A DNA stretch of 64,000 nt from Novosphingobium lindaniclasticum LE124 (GCF_000445125.1 NZ_ATHL01000075.1:83810-147809), one strand, 5' to 3'. Counted from the first letter of the stretch, positions 47,903-57,290 are shown. Made by a program: numbers and translations. Notes: generated from the sequence alone by a model not told the origin.

Positions 47903-48742
47903 ATGCGCGCTTCGGGAACGGCGGTCCTGTCGTTGAAGGAATGGAAGGAGCAGTTCTTGAATTGGCAGCAGACCCTCAACTCGCGCGGGTGGAAGGTTCC
48001 CTTCGTCAACAAGTCGCTCTTCCAGATCGGCAAGGAACTGCGGCCGAAGATCGACGCCATCATCATGCGCAATTCGCGCATTCCCGATGCCGCCGTCCAG
48101 GACAAGTGCTTCTTTCCCTGGATCGCCGAGCTTGAACGGCAATGGGAAACCATTCGCGACGAAGCCGTGCGGATCCGGGCCGAGGACATCCCCTCGCTGG
48201 GCGACCTTTCGTTCGACCACGGCCGAATCGCCGCCGACCGCCGCTGGCGCGCCTTCTTTCTCAAAGGCTACGGCTACCGCCTGAAGAAGAACGCTGCCCG
48301 CGCGCCGGTGACCGCCGCAGCTATCGAAAAGATCCCCGGACTGGTGACCGCCAATTTTTCCGTGCTGGAAGCCGGCGGCCACATTCCCCGGCACTGGGGC
48401 ATGACCAAGGGCATGCTGACCTATCACCTCGCCCTCAAGGCACCCGCCGATCGCGACAAGTGCCGCATGCACGTCGAAGGTGATGACAAACTCCACATCC
48501 TGACCTGGGAGCCGGGCCAGTCCTTCCTGTTCGACGATATGTTCAACCATGAAGTCTGGAACGAAACGGAAGAAGACCGCTACATCCTGCTCATCCAGAT
48601 CAAGCGTCCGTGCCGCTGGCTGGGCAGCATGATCCAAAACACTTTCCTGTTCGGCGTGCGCCACTCGCGATTCGTGAAGGACATCACCAAAGCGATCGAA
48701 GCCGCGGGGAACAATCCGGCGCCGCGCACCGGAGCGGCCTGA
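47903..48742 (+). CDS. Aspartyl/asparaginyl beta-hydroxylase (LpxO-like) family protein
   Basis: 279-residue Fe(II)/2-oxoglutarate dioxygenase. The metal-binding and cofactor segments are GGHIPRHWGMTKGMLTYHLA, FDDMFNHEVWNETEEDRY (His of the facial triad) and LIQIKRPCRW. LpxO 2-hydroxylates a lipid A acyl chain; other members hydroxylate Asp in proteins. ATG 47903 has GGAAG about 6 bases upstream. There is no membrane helix at the N-terminus, unlike Salmonella LpxO, but a hydrophobic C-terminal patch exists. Confidence 0.85.
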   Translation: MRASGTAVLSLKEWKEQFLNWQQTLNSRGWKVPFVNKSLFQIGKELRPKIDAIIMRNSRIPDAAVQDKCFFPWIAELERQWETIRDEAVRIRAEDIPSLGDLSFDHGRIAADRRWRAFFLKGYGYRLKKNAARAPVTAAAIEKIPGLVTANFSVLEAGGHIPRHWGMTKGMLTYHLALKAPADRDKCRMHVEGDDKLHILTWEPGQSFLFDDMFNHEVWNETEEDRYILLIQIKRPCRWLGSMIQNTFLFGVRHSRFVKDITKAIEAAGNNPAPRTGAA

Positions 48743-48900
48743 AGCCGCCTGACTCTGCCGCTTTCGGGAAGGTTCCAACCCGGCGGCGACGCGCTGCCGG
48801 GTGGATGCGGTCAGCGCCAGAAGCAAGGCTCCTGTCCCCGCGAATCGCTGGGGGCCCCTACGGTCCGCCGGGACACCGGCACGGTAGAGGCCCCCCGCCA

Positions 48901-49176
48901 TCAGCGGCAGACCCGGACGCGGTGGTGGTGACGCCATTCCGTCCAGCATCGCGGTGCATGACGGGCCCGATAATGGCGGCGCTTTTCATAACGATGCCGG
49001 GGGACGTACCGGCGATCGTGCCGACTATAGTAATGTCGACGGCGGACGTCGTGATGACGTTCCGATCGTTCGGCGCGGTGATGCCTGCCATCGCGCCACT
49101 GCGCACTGGCAGGCGCCGTGATCCCGATGCTGCCTGCCATCATGGCGACGGCGACGGCGATTTTCAGCAGTTTCAT
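48901..49176 (-). CDS. Small secreted His/Arg-rich protein
   Basis: 91 residues: signal peptide (MKLLKIAVAVAMMAGSIG, cleavage near ASAQ at about 26), then a very basic His- and Arg-rich region, ending in CWTEWRHHHRVRVCR, which has two Cys and is a common ending of small sphingomonad exported proteins. AGGAG precedes the ATG by 7 bases. The function is unknown; the sequence suits binding of metal, DNA or an anionic surface. Confidence 0.7.
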   Translation of the reverse strand: MKLLKIAVAVAMMAGSIGITAPASAQWRDGRHHRAERSERHHDVRRRHYYSRHDRRYVPRHRYEKRRHYRARHAPRCWTEWRHHHRVRVCR

Positions 49177-49617
49177 TTCTGTCTCCTGTGAGAATACGAG
49201 CTCCGACCTGTGCGTTTCGCTCCGCCGGTCGGCATTTCGTTTATGCGCGAGGCTACCAAGGCCTTGCCGCGTCGTGTTTTTCTAAGAGTGTCGTGCCTCT
49301 GTATCGCAGATGTACGATCACTGGTGAGCAGGTGCGCCGTGCCGGGGGCGCGACAGGCTGAGGCGGCATCATCGGTTTGCGGACCGCTCGAGATCGTGGA
49401 TCGTCCGGCTGCAAGACCCGGCGAAATCCTTAAACCCAGTTGCTGGACACCGGGCGTCGCGCGAGGGAACGCCGAGAAGATCAAACGCCTCTCTCACGAC
49501 GCGGAACAGGCTGTTCCTCGGTTCAGCCAAGGGCGGGTGGACAGGGCTCGGGAAGCTCTGCAATAGGGCCGGGTTCCGAAAACTCTCCCCCTGCCCATAG
49601 AGAGTCCAGTCACCGTG
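49177..49617. other. Non-coding interval upstream of the ClC channel gene
   Basis: About 440 bp in which no frame has a credible start, ribosome site or family. Nothing resembling an RNA gene was seen. Promoters of both flanking divergent genes are expected here. Confidence 0.6.
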
Positions 49618-50916
49618 ATGATCCCGAACCGTCTGTTGCCACGACGCGTCCGCGTGGCGCTGCGCCGTCATGGTCCCGAAGCACTGGTCTGGCGACGGCG
49701 GGTTGCGATCGTGGGCGGGGCCGTCCTGGTCGGCCTCGTGGCCCTGGTGTTCGCCGAGCTGGCGGACCGGGCGAATGCCGTGTTCCACGTTTTGGCGGGG
49801 CGCTTGTGGTGGGCGCCGCTGATCGCCACGCCGCTTGGCTTTGCCGCCATCGCCTGGCTTACCTTGCGCTTTGCGCCTCTCGCGAAGGGCTCCGGCATTC
49901 CCCAGGTGATGGCCGCGACCAAGAATCCGGAAGGCTCGCTGTCGACTCTGGTATCCGTCCGCGCGGCGGTCGCGAAGTTCGTCCTGACGATCGGCGGCCT
50001 GCTCGTCGGCGGGTCGGTCGGACGCGAGGGGCCGACGGTCCAGATCGCCGCCGCCATCATGGGCCGCATGCACCGCGTGCTGCGCGTCCGCCTGCGGTCC
50101 TCGGTCTACATCGCGGGCGGTGCGGCCGGCGTCGCCGCCGCCTTCAACACGCCGCTGGCCGGGGTCGCCTTCGCCATCGAGGAACTGGCGGCCGCCTATG
50201 AACAGCGCATGACGCTGCTCGTCATGGCCGCCGTGCTGATAGCCGGCATGGTCAGCCTGGGGATTGCCGGCGACTACATCTACTTCGGCGCCATGCGCCA
50301 GACCCTGGGAATCCAGCAGGCCCTGATCGCCGCGCCGGTCGCCGGAATTCTCGGCGGCATTGCCGGCGGAGCGTTCTCGCGCCTCATGCTGGCGGCCGGC
50401 ACCGCGCCGACCCGGCCGATGGCCTGGCTTCGCGCCCATCCGGTGCTGTTCGCCATGCTCTGCGGCGCGATCGTCGCCGTGCTCGGGGTCTCGACCGGCC
50501 TGACCTGGGGGACCGGATACGACACCGCCCATGGCATCATCGCTGGCAAGGAGGCGCCGATCTGGTTCGGCGCGGCCAAGTTCGTGACGACCCTGGCGAC
50601 GGCGGTTTCCGGCATCCCCGGCGGCATCTTCGCCCCGTCGCTCTCGATCGGCGCCGGGATCGGCGATCTTCTGCGCGGGATATTTCCCGGCTATCCTTCC
50701 GGAGCCATCGTGCTCCTGGGCATGGTCGCCTATTTCACCGGCGTCGTGCGCGCGCCTTTGACGGCAGTCATCATCATTTCGGAGACGACCGCGAGCCGAG
50801 GCCTGATGATGCCCCTTCTCGCCTCCGCGCTGATCGGCGATTTCGCCGCCCAGTTCGTGTGCAAGGAAAAGCTCTACCACGGCCTGTCGCAGCGCTTCCT
50901 GACGAAAGCGGGATAG
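49618..50916 (+). CDS. ClC-family chloride channel/transporter
   Basis: 432 residues with about ten to eleven helices. The Cl- selectivity motifs are visible: [16 protein letters not shown] (GSGIP), [16 protein letters not shown] (GREGP) and [16 protein letters not shown] (GxFxP type). No C-terminal CBS domains. Such proteins exchange Cl- for H+ and support acid or osmotic stress survival. The start is ATG 49618, with an adjacent GTG three bases earlier also possible. Confidence 0.92.
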   Translation: MIPNRLLPRRVRVALRRHGPEALVWRRRVAIVGGAVLVGLVALVFAELADRANAVFHVLAGRLWWAPLIATPLGFAAIAWLTLRFAPLAKGSGIPQVMAATKNPEGSLSTLVSVRAAVAKFVLTIGGLLVGGSVGREGPTVQIAAAIMGRMHRVLRVRLRSSVYIAGGAAGVAAAFNTPLAGVAFAIEELAAAYEQRMTLLVMAAVLIAGMVSLGIAGDYIYFGAMRQTLGIQQALIAAPVAGILGGIAGGAFSRLMLAAGTAPTRPMAWLRAHPVLFAMLCGAIVAVLGVSTGLTWGTGYDTAHGIIAGKEAPIWFGAAKFVTTLATAVSGIPGGIFAPSLSIGAGIGDLLRGIFPGYPSGAIVLLGMVAYFTGVVRAPLTAVIIISETTASRGLMMPLLASALIGDFAAQFVCKEKLYHGLSQRFLTKAG

Positions 50917-50992
50917 TCGCGGGAGCGGCACCGATCAGGCGCCGTTCATCAGGACCTGTCAATGTGGTTGCGTTTCGGCGAAGGACCCTCCC

Positions 50993-51922
50993 ATGCTGAT
51001 CGTCAACGCGCCTGACCTCCGCGACCGCGATGTCACGGATCACGGCCTCTATCTGAAACGCCGGCAGTTCATGGCCGGAGTCGCCGGGCTGGGTCTTGCC
51101 GCATGCAGCGGCAGCAGCCCCGCCTCGGCCACCGCGCTCAGGTTCCGCCCAAACCGGATGCCCATCGATGAAGCCCGGACGCCCCTGGACGACGTGACCG
51201 GCTACAACAACTTCTACGAGTTCGGCACCGGGAAGGAAGATCCCGCTAAATACGCGGGCATGATGCGCACCCGGCCCTGGACGATCGTCGTCGACGGACT
51301 GTGCGACCGGCCGGGCCGCTATGCGATCGACGATCTCATCAAGCGCTTTCCCCTGGAAGAACGGATCTATCGCATGCGCTGCGTGGAGGCATGGTCGATG
51401 GTGATCCCATGGGTGGGCTTTCCGCTCGCCAGCCTGATCAAGGCGGTCGGCCCCCGGAGCGGGGCGAAGTTCGTCGCCTTCGAAACTCTGCGCGATCCCC
51501 GGCAGATGCCGGGCCAGCGAAGCTCCGTGATCCAGTGGCCCTACCGCGAAGGCCTGCGACTGGACGAAGCGCTCCATCCGCTTACGCTGCTGGCGGTAGG
51601 GCTTTATGGGCAGACGCTGCCCAACCAGAACGGCGCGCCGATCCGCCTGGTGGTCCCCTGGAAGTACGGGTTCAAGGGGATCAAGTCGATCGTGCGCATC
51701 CGCTTCACCGACCGGCGTCCGCAGACCAGCTGGCAGATGCTGGCTCCTCGCGAATACGGGTTCTACGGCAATGTGAACCCGGCCGTGGACCACCCGCGCT
51801 GGTCGCAGGCCAAGGAGCGACGCATCGGCGAGTTCTTCCGCCGCAAGACGCTGCCGTTCAACGGTTACGGCGAGCAGGTGGCGGGGCTCTATCGCGGGCT
51901 CGATCCGCGCCAGCTCTACTGA
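50993..51922 (+). CDS. msrP: Protein-methionine-sulfoxide reductase catalytic subunit MsrP
   Basis: Periplasmic molybdopterin enzyme that repairs oxidised Met in exported proteins. The 309-residue protein has a Tat signal ([16 protein letters not shown]) and the sulfite-oxidase fold; the Mo-ligand Cys is in [13 protein letters not shown] (about residue 129), and [14 protein letters not shown] is also typical. Followed directly by msrQ (TGATG overlap), as in the E. coli msrPQ operon. Confidence 0.95.
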   Translation: MLIVNAPDLRDRDVTDHGLYLKRRQFMAGVAGLGLAACSGSSPASATALRFRPNRMPIDEARTPLDDVTGYNNFYEFGTGKEDPAKYAGMMRTRPWTIVVDGLCDRPGRYAIDDLIKRFPLEERIYRMRCVEAWSMVIPWVGFPLASLIKAVGPRSGAKFVAFETLRDPRQMPGQRSSVIQWPYREGLRLDEALHPLTLLAVGLYGQTLPNQNGAPIRLVVPWKYGFKGIKSIVRIRFTDRRPQTSWQMLAPREYGFYGNVNPAVDHPRWSQAKERRIGEFFRRKTLPFNGYGEQVAGLYRGLDPRQLY

Positions 51923-52539
51923 TGGCGGCGGTGAAGCGGCCGGTCCGGCCGGCGCTGGAATCCGCGCTCGTCTGGCTCCTGTGCGCAGCGCCGCTGCTGC
52001 TGATCCTGTGGTGGGGCTTCACGGGCGGTCTCACTGCCAATCCGGTCGAGTTCGTCTTGCGGGAACTGGGGCTTTGGGGCCTGCGCTTCCTGTGCCTGAC
52101 CTTGGCCGTCACTCTGCTGGCCAGATATTCCGGGATGCCCCGCCTGATGCGGTTTCGGCGGCGCATCGGGCTATGGGCCTTCGCCTATGTGACCCTTCAT
52201 CTGCTGACCTACCTCGGGGTCGCCCATGAGTTCGACTGGGCGGAAATCGCCACCGACATCGCCAAGCGCCCCTACATCACCATCGGCATGGGCGCTTTCG
52301 CCCTGCTGGTGCCCCTGGCTGTAACCTCCGCAGATGCGGTGCGGCGAAAGCTGAAGCCGCGATCATGGCGGCGACTGCACCGCCTGGTCTATTTGATCGC
52401 CGCCCTGGGCGTGGTGCATTACTTCCTGCTGGTGAAGGCGGATACCCGCAGTCCGCTGCTCTACGGCGCGATCGTGACCGCCCTGCTGGCGGCGCGGATA
52501 CCGTCATGGACGGGTGCGCGAGCACGGCCTGCGCGCTGA
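51922..52539 (+). CDS. msrQ: Heme-binding membrane subunit MsrQ
   Basis: 205 residues with about six helices; binds heme and passes quinol electrons to MsrP. Heme-ligand His are visible in FAYVTLHLLTYLG and LRRLHRLVYLIAALGVVHYF-like segments (WRRLHRLVYL and GVVHYFLLVKAD). Its ATG overlaps the msrP stop by one base. It is convergent with azlD, 9 bp away. Confidence 0.94.
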   Translation: MAAVKRPVRPALESALVWLLCAAPLLLILWWGFTGGLTANPVEFVLRELGLWGLRFLCLTLAVTLLARYSGMPRLMRFRRRIGLWAFAYVTLHLLTYLGVAHEFDWAEIATDIAKRPYITIGMGAFALLVPLAVTSADAVRRKLKPRSWRRLHRLVYLIAALGVVHYFLLVKADTRSPLLYGAIVTALLAARIPSWTGARARPAR

Positions 52540-52548
52540 GCGCGCGTT

Positions 52549-52860
52549 TCAAAGCGCCGTTCCCGGTAGAAACTGCCGCAGCAGGCCCGCGCTGGCCACG
52601 CCGATCAGCACGGTGGGCAACAAGGGGAGGCGCGAGGCGGCCAGGAGGGTCAATGCCAGGGCGGCGAGATCGGCGCGCCTGTCGGAGACGAAGTGGGGCG
52701 CGATGACCGAGATGAGGACGCATCCCGGCGCGGCGTCCATCACGGTCAGGAAGCGCGGCGACAGCTCCCGGTCACCGAGCAGCAGGTAGCCGCCGATCCG
52801 GGTGGCGTAAGTGGTGACGGCCATGAGGACGATGGCCAGGACGGTCGTGAGGTCGATCAT
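52549..52860 (-). CDS. azlD: AzlD family branched-chain amino acid exporter subunit
   Basis: 103-residue protein with four helices, starting MIDLTTVLAIVLMAVTTYATR. It has the conserved RIGGYLL and VMDAAPGCVLISVIAP segments. It acts with AzlC to export branched-chain amino acids or analogues such as azaleucine. It overlaps azlC by four bases (ATGA). Confidence 0.9.
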   Translation of the reverse strand: MIDLTTVLAIVLMAVTTYATRIGGYLLLGDRELSPRFLTVMDAAPGCVLISVIAPHFVSDRRADLAALALTLLAASRLPLLPTVLIGVASAGLLRQFLPGTAL

Positions 52861-53600
52861 CGCCGGGCGCCGATCCAGGCGGCTGCGATACCCGCAAGGG
52901 CGCCGGCCGGAACGTACCACGCGCCCGGCAGGCACAGATAGGCCGCGGCGGCCGCTGCCAGACTGATCGCCCATGGGAGCGCCTCGCGCGCCGTCTTCCA
53001 CATGCCGCGGAGAAGCACGAGGAACACGGCCGGAAAGGCCATGTCGAACCCCCAACGCGACACGTCGCCCAGGACCGGGCCAAGCCAGGCACCGAGCGCG
53101 GTGAAGACGACCCAGGTTCCATAAAGTCCGGCGGACAGTCCGAGGAAATAGCGCAAGCTGAAGGCGGCCTCGTGGCCTTCCGCGCCGCCGCCCTCCGCTG
53201 CCCGGCGCTTGGCGTCGGCAAGCGCCATCGCCCAACTTTCATCGCACATGAAGAACAGGCTCGGCAGCGCCTTGCGCGGCGGCAGGTGGCGCAGCCAGGG
53301 CGCCAAAGCCGCCCCCATGAGGAGATGGCGGCTGTTCACGAGCAGGGTGATGCCGACGATAAGCAGAATGTTGGGAGGCGAAGTCCACAGCCCCACGGCC
53401 GCGAATTCGGAGCCGCCGCCGAAATTGAGGCCCGTCAGCAACGGAACCTCGACCTTGCCGAACCCCTTGCCGCTCGCCTGCGCACCCAGCACGAGCGCGA
53501 AAGGCACGAAGCCGATCATCACCGGCAGCGAAGCGCGCAAACCTCTGCCGAATTCCCGCTGGGGCACTGTTGCGAGTGCGGTCTGCTGCATGTCCATCAT
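52857..53600 (-). CDS. azlC: AzlC family branched-chain amino acid exporter subunit
   Basis: 247 residues with about seven helices; GLRASLPVMIGFVPFALVLG and LNFGGGSEFAAVGLW are AzlC marks, with NSRHLLMGAALAPWL. GGAAGGTGAG upstream of the ATG at 53600 is the ribosome site. The Lrp-type gene is divergent 125 bp away and probably controls it. Confidence 0.92.
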   Translation of the reverse strand: MMDMQQTALATVPQREFGRGLRASLPVMIGFVPFALVLGAQASGKGFGKVEVPLLTGLNFGGGSEFAAVGLWTSPPNILLIVGITLLVNSRHLLMGAALAPWLRHLPPRKALPSLFFMCDESWAMALADAKRRAAEGGGAEGHEAAFSLRYFLGLSAGLYGTWVVFTALGAWLGPVLGDVSRWGFDMAFPAVFLVLLRGMWKTAREALPWAISLAAAAAAYLCLPGAWYVPAGALAGIAAAWIGARR

Positions 53601-53684
53601 GTCTCACCTTCCTGGGGGTGATCTAGCCGATTTGGGGCATCATGTGGTTGCGATTACACCAGAGAATGGCTGAATTTCTGAAAC

Positions 53685-53708
53685 GAATTTGCCTCTTCTG
53701 GCAATTTC
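53685..53708. promoter_or_regulatory. Inverted repeat between azlC and the Lrp-type gene
   Basis: GAATTTGCC-TCTTCT-GGCAATTTC is an 8-of-9 palindrome with a 6-base spacer in the AT-richest part of the divergent intergenic region, ending 16 bp before the regulator start. It fits an Lrp/AsnC operator in size and place. Confidence 0.5.
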
Positions 53709-53724
53709 GTGGCATGCCGTGCCC

Positions 53725-54183
53725 ATGCAACCGGACCCGATCGATCGCCGTATCCTGGCCGCCCTGCAGGCGGAGGGCCGCCTCAGCAATATCGACCTCG
53801 CGCGGAAGGTCGGCTTATCACCCTCTCCGTGCCTGCGGCGCGTCAAGCTGCTCGAAGAGGCCGGCTTGATCGACGGCTATGTCGCCCTTCTCAACCCGGA
53901 AAAGCTTGGTTTCGGAATGAGCGTATTCGTCCGCGTGTGGCTGGACCGGCAGGACCAGGATACGGTCCAGCGGTTCATCGACAGCGTCCGCCCTCTCGAT
54001 CATGTCGTCGAATGCCACCTCATGGCAGGGGACTGCGACTTCCTGCTGCGCGTCGTCGCTCCCGATCTGGAAGCCTATCGCCGGTTCCAAGCCGAGCATC
54101 TGGCGCGCATCGAGGGCGTGCGCAGCTTGAAGACAGATATTCCGATGCAGTCGGTGAAAATGAAGACCGCCCTGCCTCTTTGA
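53725..54183 (+). CDS. Lrp/AsnC family transcriptional regulator
   Basis: 152 residues: N-terminal winged helix (DRRILAALQAEGRLSNIDLA, SPSPCLRRVKLLEEAG) and a C-terminal RAM ligand-binding domain (VECHLMAGDCDFLLRVVAPD). Being divergent from azlCD, it is probably the amino-acid-responsive regulator of that exporter. ATG 53725 (MQPDPIDRRI) fits the family start. Confidence 0.92.
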   Translation: MQPDPIDRRILAALQAEGRLSNIDLARKVGLSPSPCLRRVKLLEEAGLIDGYVALLNPEKLGFGMSVFVRVWLDRQDQDTVQRFIDSVRPLDHVVECHLMAGDCDFLLRVVAPDLEAYRRFQAEHLARIEGVRSLKTDIPMQSVKMKTALPL

Positions 54184-54253
54184 ATTCTCCCTGACGGATG
54201 TGAGATCACCGGTGCTCCGCCGAGGCCCACGAGACCATCACATCATCGGGCGG

Positions 54254-55375
54254 TTAGCCGCTGCTCGGCGGGTGGACTGGCGCGATCTGCTTGATCAGCC
54301 GCACGACTTCGCTCTGCCGCCGGCAACCCAGCTTTTCCAGCACCCGCTTGGCCTGCAACCTTACGGTATGGATGCTGGTCCCGCGCAGATCCGCCAGTTC
54401 GCGGATGGTGGATCCTTCCGCCAGACCCGCCGCGATCGCAGCTTCGGCTCCTGAAAGGCCATAGAGCTTACGCAGTCTCGGCTCGATGCTCCGATCGCCT
54501 GACTCCGCGATCGGTATGATGATCATCACATGTCTGGAAAACGGGCCATTCTGCACCGGAACCAGCGTCGCCTGGATGGCTTTGCCACCGCGCAACGGGA
54601 GCAGAATGCTCTCGGCCGGAAAACCGCGGGCAACGCTGACGCGGGCCACGGCCTCGATCAGCGGGCGCTCGGCCTCTGAAGCCATGGCGAGCAGTTTCCC
54701 TTGCGATGGGCGGACGGCCACACCCGCAGCCAGCATATGTTCTGCCACAGCATTGCCGTGCAGGATCTTGCAATCGCCCCTCACGAGGAGGACCGCCTGA
54801 CCCAATCTGTCGAACATTTCCTTGTACGTCGCATTCGCGCCGTCCGCCGCTGCCAATCTGGCACGGGCGGCCAACAGGCAGCCGAGGTGGCCGGCATGAA
54901 AATCGAGGCGCTTGACTATATCGGCATCAAAACCCTTACTGGACTTGCCGCGATGGAAACCGATATTGCCTTTGCCCCAGCGCGCCTGCGAAGGCAGCGC
55001 CAGCGTTCGGTACGTATCGTCGCCGATCACCCGAAAGAACTCGTTGTGAAGGTAGCTCATCTCGAACTCCCGATCGGAAACCAGATCGGATAGATCGAGC
55101 GCCCTGCCCGGCCTCCAGGTCCTGAGAATCGCGTTGCTCCATACGTCCGCGGCGGCGAAGCGAGTTTCGTATTCCGCGATATTTTCCGCGGTCCATTGCA
55201 TGCTGAAGGCATCGACCCGGGTCATTCCATAGCTTGCCCAGCCTGCGATGTAGCTTCGCGCGCCTGTCTGGTGCGCAAGCGTCTTGAGAACGTCGGAAAA
55301 GGCTTCGTCATCCAGAACCGCGTCGGCAATAGCTTCTGGATGGATTAGGGCAGGTCGAGCCGAGCGCGCCATCAT
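54254..55375 (-). CDS. LuxR-type helix-turn-helix regulator
   Basis: 373 residues. The C-terminal 60 residues form a LuxR/GerE DNA-binding domain (YGLSGAEAAIAAGLAEGSTI, SIHTVRLQAKRVLEKLG). The first 300 residues are a sensor region with a PAS-like segment (about 190-290; DRLGQAVLLVRGDCKILHGN). No autoinducer-binding domain or receiver Asp is evident. It lies alone, flanked by gene remnants, so its target is unknown. Confidence 0.85.
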   Translation of the reverse strand: MMARSARPALIHPEAIADAVLDDEAFSDVLKTLAHQTGARSYIAGWASYGMTRVDAFSMQWTAENIAEYETRFAAADVWSNAILRTWRPGRALDLSDLVSDREFEMSYLHNEFFRVIGDDTYRTLALPSQARWGKGNIGFHRGKSSKGFDADIVKRLDFHAGHLGCLLAARARLAAADGANATYKEMFDRLGQAVLLVRGDCKILHGNAVAEHMLAAGVAVRPSQGKLLAMASEAERPLIEAVARVSVARGFPAESILLPLRGGKAIQATLVPVQNGPFSRHVMIIIPIAESGDRSIEPRLRKLYGLSGAEAAIAAGLAEGSTIRELADLRGTSIHTVRLQAKRVLEKLGCRRQSEVVRLIKQIAPVHPPSSG

Positions 55376-55402
55376 GACTGCATGAGGGCGGACCGGAATA
55401 TT

Positions 55403-55720
55403 CTACGACCTCGACAGCCGGGGGCCGTTGCCGATGAGCGGGAGTGCGACAGCGGCCAGGATGACGCTGCCGATGAAGGTCGCGAGGATCGAGAACCCGT
55501 CGAGCAGCAGCCCGCCGAAGACACCGCGCATGAGGATCGACAGCTGAATCGCGGCCACCATCAAACTGCCGGCAGCCTCCGGAGCATCGTCTACATTCCG
55601 CGACATCCATGTCATCCAGATCACGGACATGGCGGTGTTCATCACGCCCCAGAGCGCCATGAACAGCGCCGCCGCAGCGCCGGACCTGCAGAAGAAGACC
55701 TGGCCCAGCGTGCAACCTCC
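55403..55720 (-). pseudogene. C-terminal remnant of an MFS transporter
   Basis: About 105 codons match the last three helices of an MFS exporter (FMALWGVMNTAMSVIWMTWM, NVDDAPEAAGSLMVAAIQ, GVFGGLLLDGFSILATF). The preceding nine or so helices and the start are missing. The frame dissolves into unrelated sequence near 55,720, where the LysR remnant begins on the other strand. Confidence 0.75.
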
Positions 55721-55735
55721 CATCACCGGAAAGCA

Positions 55736-55895
55736 TCGTGGAACGGCACCTCGCATCAGGCCTGCTGGTGCAGGCCCTCGATGACTGGTCCCCACTGTTC
55801 CACGGCCATTTCCTCTACTATCCGAATCGCCGCCCGAACTTGCCTGCCTTCAAGATCACGGTCGATGCACTGCGGCATCGGGATCGATATCGTTC
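55736..55895 (+). pseudogene. C-terminal remnant of a LysR regulator
   Basis: About 50 codons (VERHLASGLLVQALDDWSP, FLYYPNRRPNLPAF) match the final strand and helix of a LysR effector domain. The DNA-binding domain and most of the effector domain are absent. It is divergent from, and adjacent to, the MFS remnant. Confidence 0.72.
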
Positions 55896-56289
55896 GGACG
55901 GAGTGCTTTGCGAATCCGTGTCCCTCGGGTGAGCAGCGCCCGGAGTCTCGACCGCCGAGACTGCACCAGAAAGCAGGAGGCTTCCTCCCCTCGACCCAGA
56001 GATGGGCACGATCTGCCTGTCAGTGCGGCGCCTAGCCAGCGCGCTGAGACAAATCGGAGTCGCCGCAGTTCAATCGGTTATGTCTCAGGTTAAGTTGCAA
56101 CAAGAACATCGCGGCTCTGAGCGTGCCGCATGGCTGAACATACAACCTGTTTCATGTCCTCGAAAAGCGACGAAGTTTGCTTTGAACTGGACATTACCGC
56201 GGCTATCCGCAGCACGCCGCAGCCGATTACTACCGGAACCATATGTATGTCCCCGCTTTGTCTCGTCACAATTGCGGAGAGGTCGAACC
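55896..56289. other. Non-coding interval before the stress/envelope cluster
   Basis: About 390 bp with no recognisable gene. It contains the GGAAC-type promoter candidate listed separately. Confidence 0.6.
56235..56260 (+). promoter_or_regulatory. Candidate EcfG (general stress) promoter
   Basis: GGAAC at 56235-56239 followed after 16 bases by CTTTG. The alphaproteobacterial EcfG consensus is GGAAC-N16/17-CGTT, so the -35 is perfect and the -10 has one mismatch. It lies about 30 bases before the first gene of the cluster. Confidence 0.45.
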
Positions 56290-56844
56290 ATGCATAATCC
56301 GGACAACGAAGGCGGCGGCTTGCGAAACGAACTGCGCGGCGACGCGGGCCGAGTGGCTGGTGCCGCGGCAGAACGTCTGCAGTCGGAAGCCAATGATCGT
56401 AAAGGCCAGGTCGCCGAACAGGCTCATGCCGTATCGTCCGCCCTCGGCAGCGCGGCCGACGGACTTGGAAGCGACACTCCGAGCTGGGTCAAATCGGCTC
56501 TTGAACAAGGGGCCAAGTCGATTGAACAGCTTGCGCAGGCTATCGAGGGGAAGGATTCCCGGCAGCTCGTAGGCGATGTTCAGCAGTTCGCGCGCCAGCG
56601 TCCGGGAAGTTTCCTGACCGGTTGTGCGTTGCTCGGGTTTGCGGCCTCGCGCGTCTTCAAAGCGGGCGGTTCGCAGACCAGCCAGGCGCCATCGACGCCA
56701 GCCACGCCGGTATCCCGCGAATCCCAACCCTATCCCAGCCATGCATCCGAAGGCTCCGCCACGGCAACACCGATGATGAGCTTCACCGACGGCGGCGGAG
56801 CTGCAAGCCCGGTTCTTCCACAAAACGTGGGGACCTCGCTATGA
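56290..56844 (+). CDS. Hypothetical helical membrane-associated protein
   Basis: 184 residues. The first 110 are amphipathic helix rich in Ala, Gln and Glu (AGAAAERLQSEANDRKGQVA), followed by one hydrophobic segment (GSFLTGCALLGFAASRVF, about 112-130) and a Ser/Pro/Thr-rich tail. It resembles small stress-cluster proteins that flank DUF3618 and holin-X genes in sphingomonads; I know no function. GAGAGG upstream is a good ribosome site. It overlaps the next gene by four bases. Confidence 0.75.
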   Translation: MHNPDNEGGGLRNELRGDAGRVAGAAAERLQSEANDRKGQVAEQAHAVSSALGSAADGLGSDTPSWVKSALEQGAKSIEQLAQAIEGKDSRQLVGDVQQFARQRPGSFLTGCALLGFAASRVFKAGGSQTSQAPSTPATPVSRESQPYPSHASEGSATATPMMSFTDGGGAASPVLPQNVGTSL

Positions 56845-57287
56845 ACGATGAGACCACGCCGTTCCCTGGCAGCGCATCCCGGCCAGGATCCGGCCAAGGG
56901 CAGGACAACATAGTCGATTTGGTTCGCCAGCTCACCAGCCAGGGATCTCACCTCGCTGAGCAGCAGCTTCAGTTGATCCTGGCCGAAGTTCGCGAGGCCA
57001 CCGACGACTTGAAGGCCGCCGTCGCCGGTATGCTCGGAGCCGCCGTGGTGGGAATCGCCGGCCTCGGCGTGGTGCTGATGGGCATCGCCTACCTGCTCGG
57101 CGACGCCATCGAGAACCTCGGGCTGGCCACGCTGATTGTTGGTGTGGTGACACTTGTCGTCGCGGCGATCCTCTACGCGAGCGCACGCAAGAAAATGAGC
57201 GCTACCCATCTCTCGCCGGAGCGAAGCCGCAGAACACTTGAGCGTACGCCTGGCGCCGTTCGCGGCGATCTCACTCCCGGAGCATAG
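56841..57287 (+). CDS. Phage holin-X-like (Actinobacterial holin superfamily) membrane protein
   Basis: 148 residues with an amphipathic N-terminal helix (LVRQLTSQGSHLAEQQLQLI) and a two-helix hairpin (about 58-85 and 88-115; MLGAAVVGIAGLGVVLMGIA). This layout is the PF07332 holin-X-like family. In this genomic setting it is a chromosomal membrane protein, not a lysis protein: no endolysin or phage genes are near. It is coupled to the gene on each side (4-bp overlap; 3-bp gap). Confidence 0.8.
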   Translation: MNDETTPFPGSASRPGSGQGQDNIVDLVRQLTSQGSHLAEQQLQLILAEVREATDDLKAAVAGMLGAAVVGIAGLGVVLMGIAYLLGDAIENLGLATLIVGVVTLVVAAILYASARKKMSATHLSPERSRRTLERTPGAVRGDLTPGA

Positions 57288-57290
57288 ACC

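Noticed and set aside
56841..57287. Holin-X-like gene as a sign of a prophage
   Set aside because: No endolysin, capsid, tail or terminase genes are present, and the neighbours are DUF3618-type stress genes. The fold is shared with chromosomal membrane proteins.
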